Shown piece by piece: positions 27,980-37,784 of a DNA stretch of 64,000 nucleotides; position 1 is the first letter of the stretch, and each line of letters starts with the position of its first letter. The position numbers and the translations under genes are program-made. Below the pieces are notes generated by a model. That model was not told the DNA's origin and ran no database searches. It saw nothing but the letters and a program-made list of their open reading frames with translations. Location: positions 3,867,001 through 3,931,000 of the forward strand of contig NZ_CP059400.1 in NCBI RefSeq assembly GCF_014109805.1, in the 5' to 3' direction. This stretch comes from Legionella sp. PC1000 (GTDB taxonomy: Bacteria > Pseudomonadota > Gammaproteobacteria > Legionellales > Legionellaceae).

Positions 27980-30319
27980 ATGCAAGATGCCCCGGATTGT
28001 TTTGATTTTTCTCAGCTGTCCTTGGAGGAAATAGCCAAATTACTCCAACGTTTTAGCGTGCGCCTAACTCCCGATGAAGCCCTTACTATTCAGAATTCCT
28101 TATTAAAGCGACCACCAACTTATGCGGAATGCATCTTATGGTCCATCCAGGGCTCTGAACATTGTTCTTATAAAAGTAGTCGCAAACACCTTAACCAATT
28201 TAACACTAAAGCACCCCACGTCATTCTCGGCCCTAAAGAGGATGCGGGAATTGTTGCCGTAGCCACGGATAAACACAACAGGCGCTATGGCATCGTAGTG
28301 AGTCATGAATCACATAACCACCCCTCGCAACTCGTGCCGTTCGAAGGTGCAGCAACCGGAGTAGGCGGGAATGTACGTGATGTCTGTTGTATGGGCGCAG
28401 AAGTCATCGCCGTTGCCGACAGTTTACGTTTTGGCGATATTAATCGTCCCAAAACAAAGTGGATACATCAAGGAGTAGTGCAAGGAATTGCAGGTTACGC
28501 AAATCCCCTTGGCATCCCCAATTTAGGCGGTGATACTTATTATGATGAAGCCTATAATGAAAACTGTCTGGTCACTGTAGTCACTTTAGGTGTCGTCAGA
28601 GAAGATCACATTATTCATTCCTATGCGCCTGCCGATGCAGAAGGCTATCAATTTATATTAGTTGGCAAACCTACAGACAACAGCGGTTTTGGTGGTGCAG
28701 CTTTTGCTTCAGCAACACTAAGTGAAGAACAACAAGAGCAAAATAAAGGGGCGGTACAAGAACCTAATGCTTTTTTACAACGCCATATCCTTAAAGCCAA
28801 TTATGCCATGTTTGAATTCCTCCGCGAAAAAAATCTAATCGACCGCGTTGGCTTCAAAGACCTGGGAGCAGGAGGAATTGCTTGTGCCAGCGTTGAATTG
28901 GCAGAAGCCAGCGGATATGGGGCAGAAATCAATCTTGATCTTGTGCCTACCAGCATGAACAATTTATTACCCGCTGTCGTGTTATGTTCTGAAACTCAGG
29001 AACGTTTTATGTGGGTTGTTCCCAAAGAACTGGTTGATACATTCCTAAAACATTACAACGAGCGTTTCGCCCTTCCAGAAATCTGCGATGGGGCGCAGGC
29101 AACTGTAGTGGGCCAAATAAGACATGATGGCTTATATGTTGTAAAGGCACTAGGAAAAGAAATTGTTTGCGCACGGGCAGAAGACATCACTAAAGGGATT
29201 CTTTATGATCGCCCCTTCAGCAGAAAACAAAGCGATTATAGTGAACCAGAATATGTTTCAGTAAATGATTTCAATGCAGAATTACTCAATTTACTTGCTC
29301 ATGAAAACATTGCCTCACGTGCCCCTATCTATGAAAGTTATGACAAACAGGTTCAAGGTCGTTCCGTCGTTGAACCAGGATGGGCCGATGCTGGAGTTAT
29401 TACTCCATTTAATGAGGATAAATATCCGGAAGAAATTCGGCGAACCGCTGTGGCCTTATCTGTCGATCATAATCCGCGTTATAACAAAATTGACGCGTAT
29501 TGGGGTGCGGTTAATGCAGTTGTAGAATCAGTGCGTAACATCATTGCAGTGGGCGCATGGCCTCTTGCTCTAACAGACTGCCTGTGTTTTGGTAATCCCG
29601 AAAATGCAGAACAAATGGGTGAGTTTGTTGATTCAGTGCGCGGCATAGTCGATGCATGTGATGCAGTAAAAATGTTTACCGATCGTAATGTAAGCCTACC
29701 TATCATCTCAGGAAACGTGTCGCTTTATAATGAATCAGCCCAAGGTGCAATTCCACCGAGTCCTATCATCAGTTGTATTGGCGCGGTTAACGATTATTCC
29801 AAAACAATTACCTATGATTTCAAAAAGACCCATTCAGTTCTTGTAATGATTGGGACGCGCAAGGATGAATGTGGCGGTAGTGTGTATTACCAACTACACA
29901 ATCAGCTGGGCAGCCAATTACCCAAACCAGAACTTGCTGCATTGGCTGATGAAATCTCCGCAGTACATGCAGCCATGCAAGCAGGCCTGGTATTGTCAGC
30001 ACATGATATTTCCGAAGGTGGGATTGCAGTTGCTCTAGCGGAAATGAGTTTTAAAAATGAAATTGGGATAAATGTTTTTATTCCCGGTGATTTAGCCAAT
30101 GATAAAAAACTGTTTTCGGAAAGTGGAGGATTTATCCTCGAAGTCTCCCCGGAAAAATTAACTGCGCTGGAACAAATATTTCATAAATATTCTGTACCGT
30201 TTCAACCCATAGGTGAAACAACGGCAACCCCAACCTTGATAATCAATTCGGTTATCAATCTATCAATCAGTGCAGCCAAAACTGCCTGGAAAAATGGTTT
30301 AGTTGAGAGGCTCATATAA
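27980..30319 (+). CDS. purL: Phosphoribosylformylglycinamidine synthase, small-type PurL subunit
   Basis: A 779-residue protein of the small PurL type (about 740 in Bacillus), not the 1300-residue proteobacterial fusion. It uses ATP and ammonia supplied by PurQ to make FGAM, and needs PurS as a bridging subunit. Visible are SEHCSYKSSR near the N-terminus, the ATP site HNHPSQLVPFEGAATGVGG, GLGGAGIACAS-like LGAGGIACASVE and the C-terminal SAHDISEGGI. The ATG at 27980 has no strong Shine-Dalgarno. The stop overlaps the purM start by one base. Finding a small PurL implies that PurS must be encoded somewhere; see the PurQ entry. Confidence 0.95.
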   Translation: MQDAPDCFDFSQLSLEEIAKLLQRFSVRLTPDEALTIQNSLLKRPPTYAECILWSIQGSEHCSYKSSRKHLNQFNTKAPHVILGPKEDAGIVAVATDKHNRRYGIVVSHESHNHPSQLVPFEGAATGVGGNVRDVCCMGAEVIAVADSLRFGDINRPKTKWIHQGVVQGIAGYANPLGIPNLGGDTYYDEAYNENCLVTVVTLGVVREDHIIHSYAPADAEGYQFILVGKPTDNSGFGGAAFASATLSEEQQEQNKGAVQEPNAFLQRHILKANYAMFEFLREKNLIDRVGFKDLGAGGIACASVELAEASGYGAEINLDLVPTSMNNLLPAVVLCSETQERFMWVVPKELVDTFLKHYNERFALPEICDGAQATVVGQIRHDGLYVVKALGKEIVCARAEDITKGILYDRPFSRKQSDYSEPEYVSVNDFNAELLNLLAHENIASRAPIYESYDKQVQGRSVVEPGWADAGVITPFNEDKYPEEIRRTAVALSVDHNPRYNKIDAYWGAVNAVVESVRNIIAVGAWPLALTDCLCFGNPENAEQMGEFVDSVRGIVDACDAVKMFTDRNVSLPIISGNVSLYNESAQGAIPPSPIISCIGAVNDYSKTITYDFKKTHSVLVMIGTRKDECGGSVYYQLHNQLGSQLPKPELAALADEISAVHAAMQAGLVLSAHDISEGGIAVALAEMSFKNEIGINVFIPGDLANDKKLFSESGGFILEVSPEKLTALEQIFHKYSVPFQPIGETTATPTLIINSVINLSISAAKTAWKNGLVERLI

Positions 30320-31362
30320 TGTCAATTATTGATTACAAAGCTGCAGGTGTAGATATTGAAGCAGGTAATGAAGCAGTTCGTAGCATTAAGAAAGCGGTAG
30401 AAAGCACTTTTTCACCGCGAGTACTTACTGGAATTGGCAGTTTCGGCGCCATGTATGATCTCAAAAACCTGCTACAAGATTATGAGCATCCAGTTCTTGT
30501 GCAAAGCATTGATGGGGTTGGTACCAAAATGATGGTTGCCAAAATGATGCAAAAATTTGATACCATTGGTATTGATTTAGTAAGTGCCACCACCAATGAC
30601 ATTATTGTTTTGGGAGCAAAACCGCTTACCCTGCTCGACTATATTGCAAATGATAAATTAAAACCCGAAATCATCGAACAAATCATTAAGGGGATGGTCA
30701 AAGCCTGCAAAGAAAACCAAATCTCTTTAGTTGGGGGTGAAACAGCCGAAATGCCAGGTACCTATCTACCCGGTGAGCTTGATTTGGTCGGCGTCATTAC
30801 CGGCGTCGTTGAAAAAAATAAAGCGATTGAAGGAAAAGAGATTTGTGAAGGCGATCTTGTAGTCAGCTTTCCTTCAAGTGGTTTGCATACCAATGGTTAT
30901 TCACTCGCGAGAAAGTTGCTCTTTGACGTTGCCGGCTATAAGGTTGAGTCGCAATTTCAAGATTTTTCCCACAGCATTGGCGAGGAACTTTTAACACCTC
31001 ATCTGAACTACACCAGACCGGTTTTAAGTATTTTGGAAAAAAACATTCCTATTAAAGGCATGGCACACATAACAGGTGGTGGGTTGCTGGAAAATATTCC
31101 TCGTATTTTGCCCAAACATTGTGGCGTTGAAATCCATAAAAAACTAATTCCCGAATTGCCCATATTTAACCTATTGCGCAAACTGGGGCATCTTGATGAT
31201 GAACACATGTATCGTACCTTTAATATGGGTGCAGGTTTAGTACTTTTTATAGCACCAGAAACACTCGCTGCTGTTCGCGAAGTACTCCGTGATTTTCCTA
31301 CTTTCCCTCTTTATGAAATTGGACACGTCGTAAGAGGAGAGCAAAAGGTGAAGCTGTTATGA
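30319..31362 (+). CDS. purM: Phosphoribosylaminoimidazole synthetase
   Basis: A 347-residue AIR synthetase which closes the imidazole ring, with ATP. It has DYKAAGVDIEAGNEAV at the N-terminus, the SFPSSGLHTNGYSLAR motif and the HITGGGLLENIPR loop. Length is typical. The start overlaps the purL stop by one base and the stop overlaps the purQ start by four, so the three are translationally coupled. Confidence 0.96.
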   Translation: MSIIDYKAAGVDIEAGNEAVRSIKKAVESTFSPRVLTGIGSFGAMYDLKNLLQDYEHPVLVQSIDGVGTKMMVAKMMQKFDTIGIDLVSATTNDIIVLGAKPLTLLDYIANDKLKPEIIEQIIKGMVKACKENQISLVGGETAEMPGTYLPGELDLVGVITGVVEKNKAIEGKEICEGDLVVSFPSSGLHTNGYSLARKLLFDVAGYKVESQFQDFSHSIGEELLTPHLNYTRPVLSILEKNIPIKGMAHITGGGLLENIPRILPKHCGVEIHKKLIPELPIFNLLRKLGHLDDEHMYRTFNMGAGLVLFIAPETLAAVREVLRDFPTFPLYEIGHVVRGEQKVKLL

Positions 31363-32711
31363 TACGCATTGGCTTAATTCAATTTCCAGGATCCAATTGT
31401 GAACGCGAAACAGCGCTTGCTGTGAAACGTGTGGGCATGGAGCCTGTTGAGTTCTTATGGAATGAATCCTTAGAGAAACTGCGTAATCTGGATGGTTATA
31501 TTCTTATTGGGGGGTTTTCCTACGAAGATCGCTCCCGCGCAGGAATTATTGCCGCCCTGGATCCCGTAATTCAAGAAATCAAAGCACAAAGCGAACAAGG
31601 GAAACCTGTCGTGGGGATCTGCAATGGCGCGCAAATACTCGTTGAATCCGGTTTAGTACCTGGGTTTAATCAGAATGATATCAGTATGTCGCTCACGGAA
31701 AATAAGCGTATTGCCAATGGAAAAATAGTAGGCACAGGTTTTTATAATGCCTGGGTGCACATGCGCTTGGCAGAAAATCATCAACATAATGCGTTTACCC
31801 GCCATCTTAAACCTACGGATTTAGTCCATCTCCCTATTGCTCACGCGCAAGGACGGTTTCTTATACCGGACTCTTTGTTAAAAGAAATCGAGCAACACGG
31901 TTTAAATTTATTTCAATATTGTGATGCTGAAGGAAATGTCATTGATAATTTTCCCATTAATCCAAATGGCTCTGCCGGGAATATTGCTGCAATTACCAAT
32001 CAGGCCGGTAACGTAATGGCAATGATGCCTCATCCTGAGCGCACGCTTAATGGTGATCCTATTTTTGCATCTATGCGTGATTATATAAAGGAACGTCAAT
32101 GTAGCCTTGAAGAAGGTGAAGGCATTCCGACCAACCTGCGCTCCACGGCTTGTCCGCGGAGTCCAGAAGGCTTGCTAGGATTGGATTCCGCAAACAAGTC
32201 GCGAGACGTAGTGGACGGAATGAAGGTCACCCCCACAAATTTCAGCAAAATCCCAAACAGCCATATCTGCCTTGTCAAACTGATTATCACCGATAACCAA
32301 GCTTTGACCGTACAAAAAACGTTAAGACGATTAGGTTTTCCAGTAACGGTGAATCGATTTGAGCATTGGGAAGTTGTATGTGATTCTGCAGAACAGTTTG
32401 CCCAACTCAAAAATACTGGACTTTTGTATTCCGATCGGAAAGAACGAGAAGTTGTCGCAGGCGAGCTTGGCTCGCAAAATGCTTTAGCTTATCTTGTTCG
32501 CGCAAAAGAAGACTTAAAAGGGCAACAAACATTACAAACGCTTAATACCCACTATACAGTACAAAAAATAAATAAGATAAGACATGGTGTCTTATGGCAG
32601 TTTACCAGCGATGAAACCAATGTCTCTGCGCTAATAGACCATATTTTGTTAACTCACATTATCGGGAACCCTTATGCTCATGAATGCTACCGCTACGAAC
32701 ACTCGTTATGA
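31359..32711 (+). CDS. purQ: PurQ glutaminase fused to a PurS-like C-terminal domain
   Basis: A 450-residue protein. Residues 1-240 are PurQ, the glutamine amidotransferase that feeds ammonia to PurL, with catalytic C88 in GICNGAQ and H225/E227 in MPHPERT. Residues about 255-290 are encoded by an in-frame pair of REP-like palindromes. Residues about 303-450 look like PurS: LVKLIITDNQALTVQKTLRRLGF resembles the PurS first strand and helix, and the end (LLTHIIGNPYAHECYRYE) resembles the PurS C-terminus KLLANxVIEDYRYE. The region may hold two PurS-like repeats. A separate PurQ is about 220-230 residues. The small-type PurL needs PurS, which otherwise does not appear in this operon. The overlap with purC is 38 bases. 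Confidence 0.85.
   Translation: MIRIGLIQFPGSNCERETALAVKRVGMEPVEFLWNESLEKLRNLDGYILIGGFSYEDRSRAGIIAALDPVIQEIKAQSEQGKPVVGICNGAQILVESGLVPGFNQNDISMSLTENKRIANGKIVGTGFYNAWVHMRLAENHQHNAFTRHLKPTDLVHLPIAHAQGRFLIPDSLLKEIEQHGLNLFQYCDAEGNVIDNFPINPNGSAGNIAAITNQAGNVMAMMPHPERTLNGDPIFASMRDYIKERQCSLEEGEGIPTNLRSTACPRSPEGLLGLDSANKSRDVVDGMKVTPTNFSKIPNSHICLVKLIITDNQALTVQKTLRRLGFPVTVNRFEHWEVVCDSAEQFAQLKNTGLLYSDRKEREVVAGELGSQNALAYLVRAKEDLKGQQTLQTLNTHYTVQKINKIRHGVLWQFTSDETNVSALIDHILLTHIIGNPYAHECYRYEHSL
32136..32166 (-). repeat. REP-like palindrome, copy 12, inside purQ
   Basis: CTGCGCTCCACGG ... CCGCGGAGTCCAG, reverse orientation. It lies in the purQ frame, encoding residues about 260-269, without a stop. Confidence 0.8.
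32182..32211 (+). repeat. REP-like palindrome, copy 13, inside purQ
   Basis: TGGATTCCGC ... GCGAGACGTAG, somewhat decayed, forward orientation, 15 bases after copy 12. The pair keeps the reading frame open. Confidence 0.75.
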
Positions 32712-33669
32712 CAATGAAATTCGAGACGCTTTAGCTTTTTGCCTTGATCAAACGAATCTGCCTGTAGGTAGAAAGTATCAAGGAAAAGTAAGAGATTCGT
32801 ATGATCTTGGTGATGCCATCATGCTCATTACTACGGATAGGCTCACTGCGTTTGATAGACATCTCGCACTCATTCCTTATAAAGGGGCGGTACTTAATTT
32901 AACGAGTGCCTGGTGGTTTGAACAAACTAAAAACCTTATCCCTAACCACATTATTGCTGTCCCCGATCCTAATGTCGTTATTGCCAAAAAATGCACTGTT
33001 TTTCCGATTGAGTTTGTAATCAGAGGTTATATCAGCGGCACAACAAGTACTTCTTTATGGACTCAATATCAAAATGGAGTACGTAACTATTGTGGCATTA
33101 CTTTTCCTGAAGGATTAAGTAAAAATCAAAAACTGGAACACCCTGTTTTAACCCCGACAACCAAAGAAAAAATTCACGATCGCCCCATTGCTCCAGCTGA
33201 AATTGTTTCTGAAGGGTGGATGGCTGAAGAAGATTGGCTCGAAGCCAGTGCTTTGGCCCTTAAACTCTACGAACGTGGCGCTGAAATTGCTAAAAATCAT
33301 GGTTTGATTTTAGTAGATACCAAATATGAATTTGGCCGCGATGCAGAGGGAAAAATTATTGTAGTTGACGAAATTCACACTCCTGATTCCAGTCGTTATT
33401 GGTTGGCTGATAGCTATCAAGAACGCATTGCAGCCGGATTGGAGCCAGAAAATATTGATAAAGAATTTTTACGCTTATGGTTTGCAAAAAATTCAGATCC
33501 TTATCACGATGAGCACCTTCCACAAGCACCACAAGAATTAATTGAAGAACTCTCATCACGCTATATTCAGTTGTATGAACGAATCACAGGTAAAAAGTTC
33601 AATTTTGCAGAACATAAAGAACCTGCTGAGCAACGGATCATGCGTCATATTGCAAATTACTTGGGGTAG
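32674..33669 (+). CDS. purC: SAICAR synthetase
   Basis: A 331-residue phosphoribosylaminoimidazole-succinocarboxamide synthase, joining aspartate to CAIR with ATP. It is longer than the E. coli enzyme (237) and resembles the longer yeast-type proteins. Visible are RKYQGKVRDSYDLGDAIMLITTDRLTAFD, IEFVIRGYISGTTS and VDTKYEFG with DEIHTPDSSRYW. It overlaps purQ by 38 bases. The ATG at 32674 or 32680 may be used, with GGGAA upstream. Confidence 0.95.
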   Translation: MLMNATATNTRYDNEIRDALAFCLDQTNLPVGRKYQGKVRDSYDLGDAIMLITTDRLTAFDRHLALIPYKGAVLNLTSAWWFEQTKNLIPNHIIAVPDPNVVIAKKCTVFPIEFVIRGYISGTTSTSLWTQYQNGVRNYCGITFPEGLSKNQKLEHPVLTPTTKEKIHDRPIAPAEIVSEGWMAEEDWLEASALALKLYERGAEIAKNHGLILVDTKYEFGRDAEGKIIVVDEIHTPDSSRYWLADSYQERIAAGLEPENIDKEFLRLWFAKNSDPYHDEHLPQAPQELIEELSSRYIQLYERITGKKFNFAEHKEPAEQRIMRHIANYLG

Positions 33670-33678
33670 CATAACCAA

Positions 33679-35187
33679 ATGTGTGGAATAGTAGGTATTT
33701 ACAGTCATGAACCAGTAGCCTTCGAATTGTATGAGAGCCTGATTCACTTGCAGCACCGAGGGCAAGATGCTGCTGGCATCCTGACCTGTGATCAGCGTTT
33801 CTATACGAAACATGGATTAGGTTTGGTGCGCGAAATTTTTACTCCTGAGAATGTTTCTGTGTTGCAGGGAAATATTGGCATTGGTCATGTACGTTACCCT
33901 ACTGCCGGCGGCTATACGGCAACGGATGTCCAACCGTTATGGATTGGCAGCCCGCGAGGTATTGCACTTGCTCATAATGGCAATCTGTCCAATTACCAGG
34001 AACTGGCTGATGACATTCGTTTAAAGCAACATCGCCACCTTAATTCTACACTTGATTCTGAAGCCCTGTTACTCATGCTGGCGGATAATCTGGCCAGTAA
34101 TGCGTCCAGTAACGAGGAAAATAATGACAGCTTTTTCGAATTACTGACTCAAGCCGTCGCGCATATTTTTGAACGAATTGATGGAGCTTATTCCATTGTG
34201 TCTGTGATTATTGGCAAGGGACTTGTTGCTTTCCGTGATCCTCATGGCATTCGCCCTCTGGTTTGGGGAACGCGTGAAAATCCAGATGGAACCATAGACA
34301 CTATTTTTGCATCAGAAACCACACCCTTTTATGCTTTAGGCTTTGAACCCAAGGGAGATATTTTACCCGGTGAAGTAGCCTATGTGGATCTTAACGGGAA
34401 ATTACACCGTCGTGTTCTGAGAACCGAAGAATTTAGACCCTGTGTGTTCGAGTATGTTTATTTTGCCCGTCCGGATGCAACACTCAATAACGTAAGCGTA
34501 TACCGGGCCCGTCTACGTATGGGACAAAATCTGGCGCTTCAGTGGAAGAAACAATACCCTGATCTCATACCGGATGTCGTAATTCCGGCTCCTTTCACTG
34601 CAAATACAGCAGCTTTGTCTTTTGCCCATGAGTTAGGCATCAGGTATTCTGAGGGTTTGTATAAGAATCCTTTTATAGGCCGTACGTTTATCATGCCTAA
34701 TCAAAAGGCAAGAAGCCGGAATATCCGCTACAAATTAACGCCACAGCGAACTGAAATTAAAAATAAATCCGTTATGATTATCGACGACAGTATTGTCCGG
34801 GGAACAACTTCTCGAGAAATAGTCAAAATGGTAAGAGAGTCTGGTGCCAAGAACATTTATTTTGCTTCCACATCTCCAGCACTTAAAAATCCTTGTTTTA
34901 GCGGGATTGATATTCCCTCTCGCAAAGAGCTAATTGCCGCCAATCAAAGTGAAGCTGAAATTGCCGCTTATCTTGGTGTTGATGTTTTACTCTATCAGTC
35001 ACATGAAGATTTGATTGAAGCAGTAACCCGTCGTGGGGACCATCAAATCAAAAAACCCTGCATGGCGTGTATGGACGGCGATTATTTTTGTAAAAAATTA
35101 ACTGCAGAAAAAATGAAACAGCTCGAGCTGCAGCGAGAAACAAGCAGACTGAGCACCCCTGAAAAAAAAGAGGACATCATTGAATGA
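33679..35187 (+). CDS. purF: Amidophosphoribosyltransferase
   Basis: A 502-residue enzyme of the first committed step of purine synthesis, making phosphoribosylamine from PRPP and glutamine. The N-terminal nucleophile cysteine is at position 2 (MCGIVGIYS), with no propeptide, followed by LQHRGQDAAGI and GHVRYPTAGG. The PRPP motif VMIIDDSIVRGTTSREI is in the C-terminal half. It overlaps purD by four bases. Confidence 0.97.
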   Translation: MCGIVGIYSHEPVAFELYESLIHLQHRGQDAAGILTCDQRFYTKHGLGLVREIFTPENVSVLQGNIGIGHVRYPTAGGYTATDVQPLWIGSPRGIALAHNGNLSNYQELADDIRLKQHRHLNSTLDSEALLLMLADNLASNASSNEENNDSFFELLTQAVAHIFERIDGAYSIVSVIIGKGLVAFRDPHGIRPLVWGTRENPDGTIDTIFASETTPFYALGFEPKGDILPGEVAYVDLNGKLHRRVLRTEEFRPCVFEYVYFARPDATLNNVSVYRARLRMGQNLALQWKKQYPDLIPDVVIPAPFTANTAALSFAHELGIRYSEGLYKNPFIGRTFIMPNQKARSRNIRYKLTPQRTEIKNKSVMIIDDSIVRGTTSREIVKMVRESGAKNIYFASTSPALKNPCFSGIDIPSRKELIAANQSEAEIAAYLGVDVLLYQSHEDLIEAVTRRGDHQIKKPCMACMDGDYFCKKLTAEKMKQLELQRETSRLSTPEKKEDIIE

Positions 35188-36500
35188 ACATTCTTGTTAT
35201 CGGTTCTGGCGCACGTGAGCATGCACTCATCAAAGCATTACACCGTTCCCCACAAAATACTTCATTGTTTTGTTATGGCACAGCAATCAATCCAGGAATC
35301 CATAAGTTAACAGCCCAATATTGTGCAGGCGATATTACCGATTGCGCTGCGGTAGTATCCATGGCAAAACTCTGGGGGATTGAATTAGCAATTATCGGTC
35401 CAGAAGCACCGCTTGAAAAAGGAATGGCTGATGCATTATGGCAAGCAGGAATCCCCACGATTGGCCCGAAAAAAGAATTGGCACAAATAGAAACCTCAAA
35501 AGAATTTGCGCGTGATCTCATGCAAAAACATCACATTGCAGGTTTACCGCGTTATCAAAAATTCGCAACACTGAATCACGTCGAAACGTTTCTTAATGAA
35601 CTCGGTGAAGGCAATTATGTGATTAAAGCAAATGGCTTGATGGGGGGTAAAGGCGTAAAAGTTGCAGGAGAACATCTGCATTCAATTACTGAAGCCTTGA
35701 GTTTTTGCCAGGAAATTCTCGATAAAAAGCAGACGATTCTTATTGAAGAAAAACTCATTGGGCAGGAATTTTCCTTCATGTGTTTCGCGGATGGCAAAAA
35801 ACTTATTCCTATGCCTTTAGTCCAGGATCACAAACGCGCTTATAACGATGATAAAGGTCCCAATACCGGTGGTATGGGAAGTTATTCAGACACCGATCAT
35901 CGTTTGCCTTTTTTAACTGCAAAGGATGTACAAGAAGCTCTAGCGATCAACAATGCCGTCTTCCAGGCTTTATCTGCTGATTGCGGTGAACCTTATATTG
36001 GCATTTTATATGGCAGTTTTATTGCCACCAAAAATGGAATTTATGTCATCGAATTCAATGCCCGCTTTGGTGATCCTGAAGCATTAAACGTCTTATCCAT
36101 TTTGGAATCTGATTTTGTGGCGATCTGCCAAGCCATGGTCAACAACACCCTTACAGAAAATAAAGTCACCTTCTTGAAAAAGGCTACTGTGTGCAAATAT
36201 ACGGTTCCTGAAGGCTACCCAGATGCACCAAAGAAAAACTTTGCTGTGGATTTCTCAAAAGTAGTCTGCCAAGACCATCTATATCTTTCTTCAGTAAATC
36301 AGGTCAATCAGCAAATTATTGCTGAAGGTTCGCGCACTGCGGCCTATGTTGGCATTGCCGATTCAATTTTTGCTGCAGAAATGAACGCTGAGGATGAAAT
36401 TTCATTAATTGAAGGTCCTTTATTTCATCGTCAGGATATAGGCACAAAAAAATTAATTCAGCAACGCATTGAGCATATGCAAAGGATACGCGCCTCATGA
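35184..36500 (+). CDS. purD: Phosphoribosylamine-glycine ligase
   Basis: A 438-residue ATP-grasp ligase that joins glycine to phosphoribosylamine. Visible are NILVIGSGAREHALIKAL, the ATP-grasp region ANGLMGGKGVKV, NTGGMGSYS and FNARFGDPEALNVL. Its ATG overlaps the purF stop (ATGA) and its end overlaps purN by four bases, both typical of coupled translation. It is of normal length. Confidence 0.97.
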   Translation: MNILVIGSGAREHALIKALHRSPQNTSLFCYGTAINPGIHKLTAQYCAGDITDCAAVVSMAKLWGIELAIIGPEAPLEKGMADALWQAGIPTIGPKKELAQIETSKEFARDLMQKHHIAGLPRYQKFATLNHVETFLNELGEGNYVIKANGLMGGKGVKVAGEHLHSITEALSFCQEILDKKQTILIEEKLIGQEFSFMCFADGKKLIPMPLVQDHKRAYNDDKGPNTGGMGSYSDTDHRLPFLTAKDVQEALAINNAVFQALSADCGEPYIGILYGSFIATKNGIYVIEFNARFGDPEALNVLSILESDFVAICQAMVNNTLTENKVTFLKKATVCKYTVPEGYPDAPKKNFAVDFSKVVCQDHLYLSSVNQVNQQIIAEGSRTAAYVGIADSIFAAEMNAEDEISLIEGPLFHRQDIGTKKLIQQRIEHMQRIRAS

Positions 36501-37126
36501 TTCGCATCGCTGTCCTCGGCTCAACTCGAGGTACTAATCTTAATGCCCTTGTTGCTGCAATAAAGCAACAGCATTTATCTGCATCCATCGAGCTGGTCCT
36601 GAGCAATAAAGCAGACGCGCTCATTTTGGAAAAAGCAGCGAGTTTTGGAATTAAACCCATATTTGTTAATCCTCAAGGCTTAAGTCGCGTCGCTTTTGAT
36701 CATGAGCTGTCCGAAATACTCAAGTTCCATCAAATAGAACTTGTTGTATTAATTGGTTATATGCGCATCTTATCCAGCGAATTTGTTAGCAACTGGGAAA
36801 ATAAAATAATCAATATTCATCCATCCTTACTGCCTGCTTATGCAGGGTTAATGAATCTCGATGTACACCAAGCCGTTATCGATGGCGCTGAGGTCGAAAC
36901 GGGATGCACAGTACATTTTGTTACCGAACAAGTAGATGCTGGCCCCATTATTTTGCAAAAAAAATGTCCGGTTTTACCCGATGATACCCCAGAGATTTTG
37001 AAAACCAGAGTACAAGAATTGGAAGGACCTGCTTTGGTTGAAGCAATAAAAATTATTGCAACCGATAAAACACGAGTTTCACATCATAGCCCCCAGGCAA
37101 CGAATGAAATTAAGATAAATCAATAA
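36497..37126 (+). CDS. purN: Phosphoribosylglycinamide formyltransferase
   Basis: A 209-residue GAR transformylase using 10-formyltetrahydrofolate. The active-site region INIHPSLLPAYAGL holds the catalytic asparagine and histidine, and VDAGPIILQKK supplies the aspartate. VLGSTRGTNLNALV is the phosphate-binding start. The C-terminal 15 residues are extra. It follows purD with a four-base overlap. Confidence 0.95.
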   Translation: MIRIAVLGSTRGTNLNALVAAIKQQHLSASIELVLSNKADALILEKAASFGIKPIFVNPQGLSRVAFDHELSEILKFHQIELVVLIGYMRILSSEFVSNWENKIINIHPSLLPAYAGLMNLDVHQAVIDGAEVETGCTVHFVTEQVDAGPIILQKKCPVLPDDTPEILKTRVQELEGPALVEAIKIIATDKTRVSHHSPQATNEIKINQ

Positions 37127-37136
37127 CGAGGGAATT

Positions 37137-37631
37137 ATGTCTAATATACTTGTATCAATACTTATGGGTTCAAAATCTGATTGGACCATTATGGAAGAAG
37201 CCAGCCTGACTTTAGAAAAATTCAACATTCCCCATGAAGTCCGCGCATTATCAGCCCATCGTACTCCTGATGCTTTGTTTGACTACCTTAAATCTGCAGA
37301 ACAACGTGGTGTGGAAATTTTTATCGCTGCAGCAGGGGGCGCAGCTCATTTGCCAGGTGTTGTTGCTGCCAAAACAATGATACCTGTTTTGGGTGTACCT
37401 ATGCCTTCATCAACGTTTATTAATGGTCTTGATGCCCTTTTATCCATCGTGCAAATGCCTGCAGGAATCCCAGTAGGTACTCTCGCTGTAGGTAAAGCGG
37501 GGGCAATTAATGCTGCTATTTTAGCGGTTACGATATTAGGTAATAAATATCCTGTGTATCGGGATGCAATTAAACAATATCGTGCGGCTCAAGCAGAGAA
37601 AGTACTGGAAAATGCAGAAATTAAGGGATAA
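37137..37631 (+). CDS. purE: N5-CAIR mutase (class I PurE)
   Basis: A 164-residue PurE with the phosphate loop ILMGSKSDW, the conserved SAHRTPD and GAAGGAAHLPGVVAA-type motifs. These place it in class I, which rearranges N5-CAIR to CAIR and normally works with PurK. No purK gene follows here, nor are purH and purB in the window, so they must lie elsewhere. It ends the operon. Confidence 0.95.
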   Translation: MSNILVSILMGSKSDWTIMEEASLTLEKFNIPHEVRALSAHRTPDALFDYLKSAEQRGVEIFIAAAGGAAHLPGVVAAKTMIPVLGVPMPSSTFINGLDALLSIVQMPAGIPVGTLAVGKAGAINAAILAVTILGNKYPVYRDAIKQYRAAQAEKVLENAEIKG

Positions 37632-37660
37632 CTCAAGAAAGAATCATGGAAAATGCATTT

Positions 37661-37682
37661 CACCCTGTAATCTTACAGGGTG
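37661..37682. terminator. Perfect palindrome after purE, possible terminator
   Basis: CACCCTGTAA and TTACAGGGTG are exact complements around a two-base centre. There is no T-run on the plus strand, so termination would have to be Rho-assisted or the hairpin may protect the mRNA end. It lies 29 bases after the purE stop. Confidence 0.5.
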
Positions 37683-37784
37683 ATTACGAGATACTTATGT
37701 ATACAGCATTATTTGAAGTGAATGGCCTACAGTAAAATCCACATCTGCAATTTTTAAAAGATAAATATAATCTATTATAGCCAG

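Noticed and set aside
37661..37682. Classical Rho-independent terminator after purE
   Set aside because: The palindrome is perfect but has no T-run on either strand; kept only as a possible terminator.
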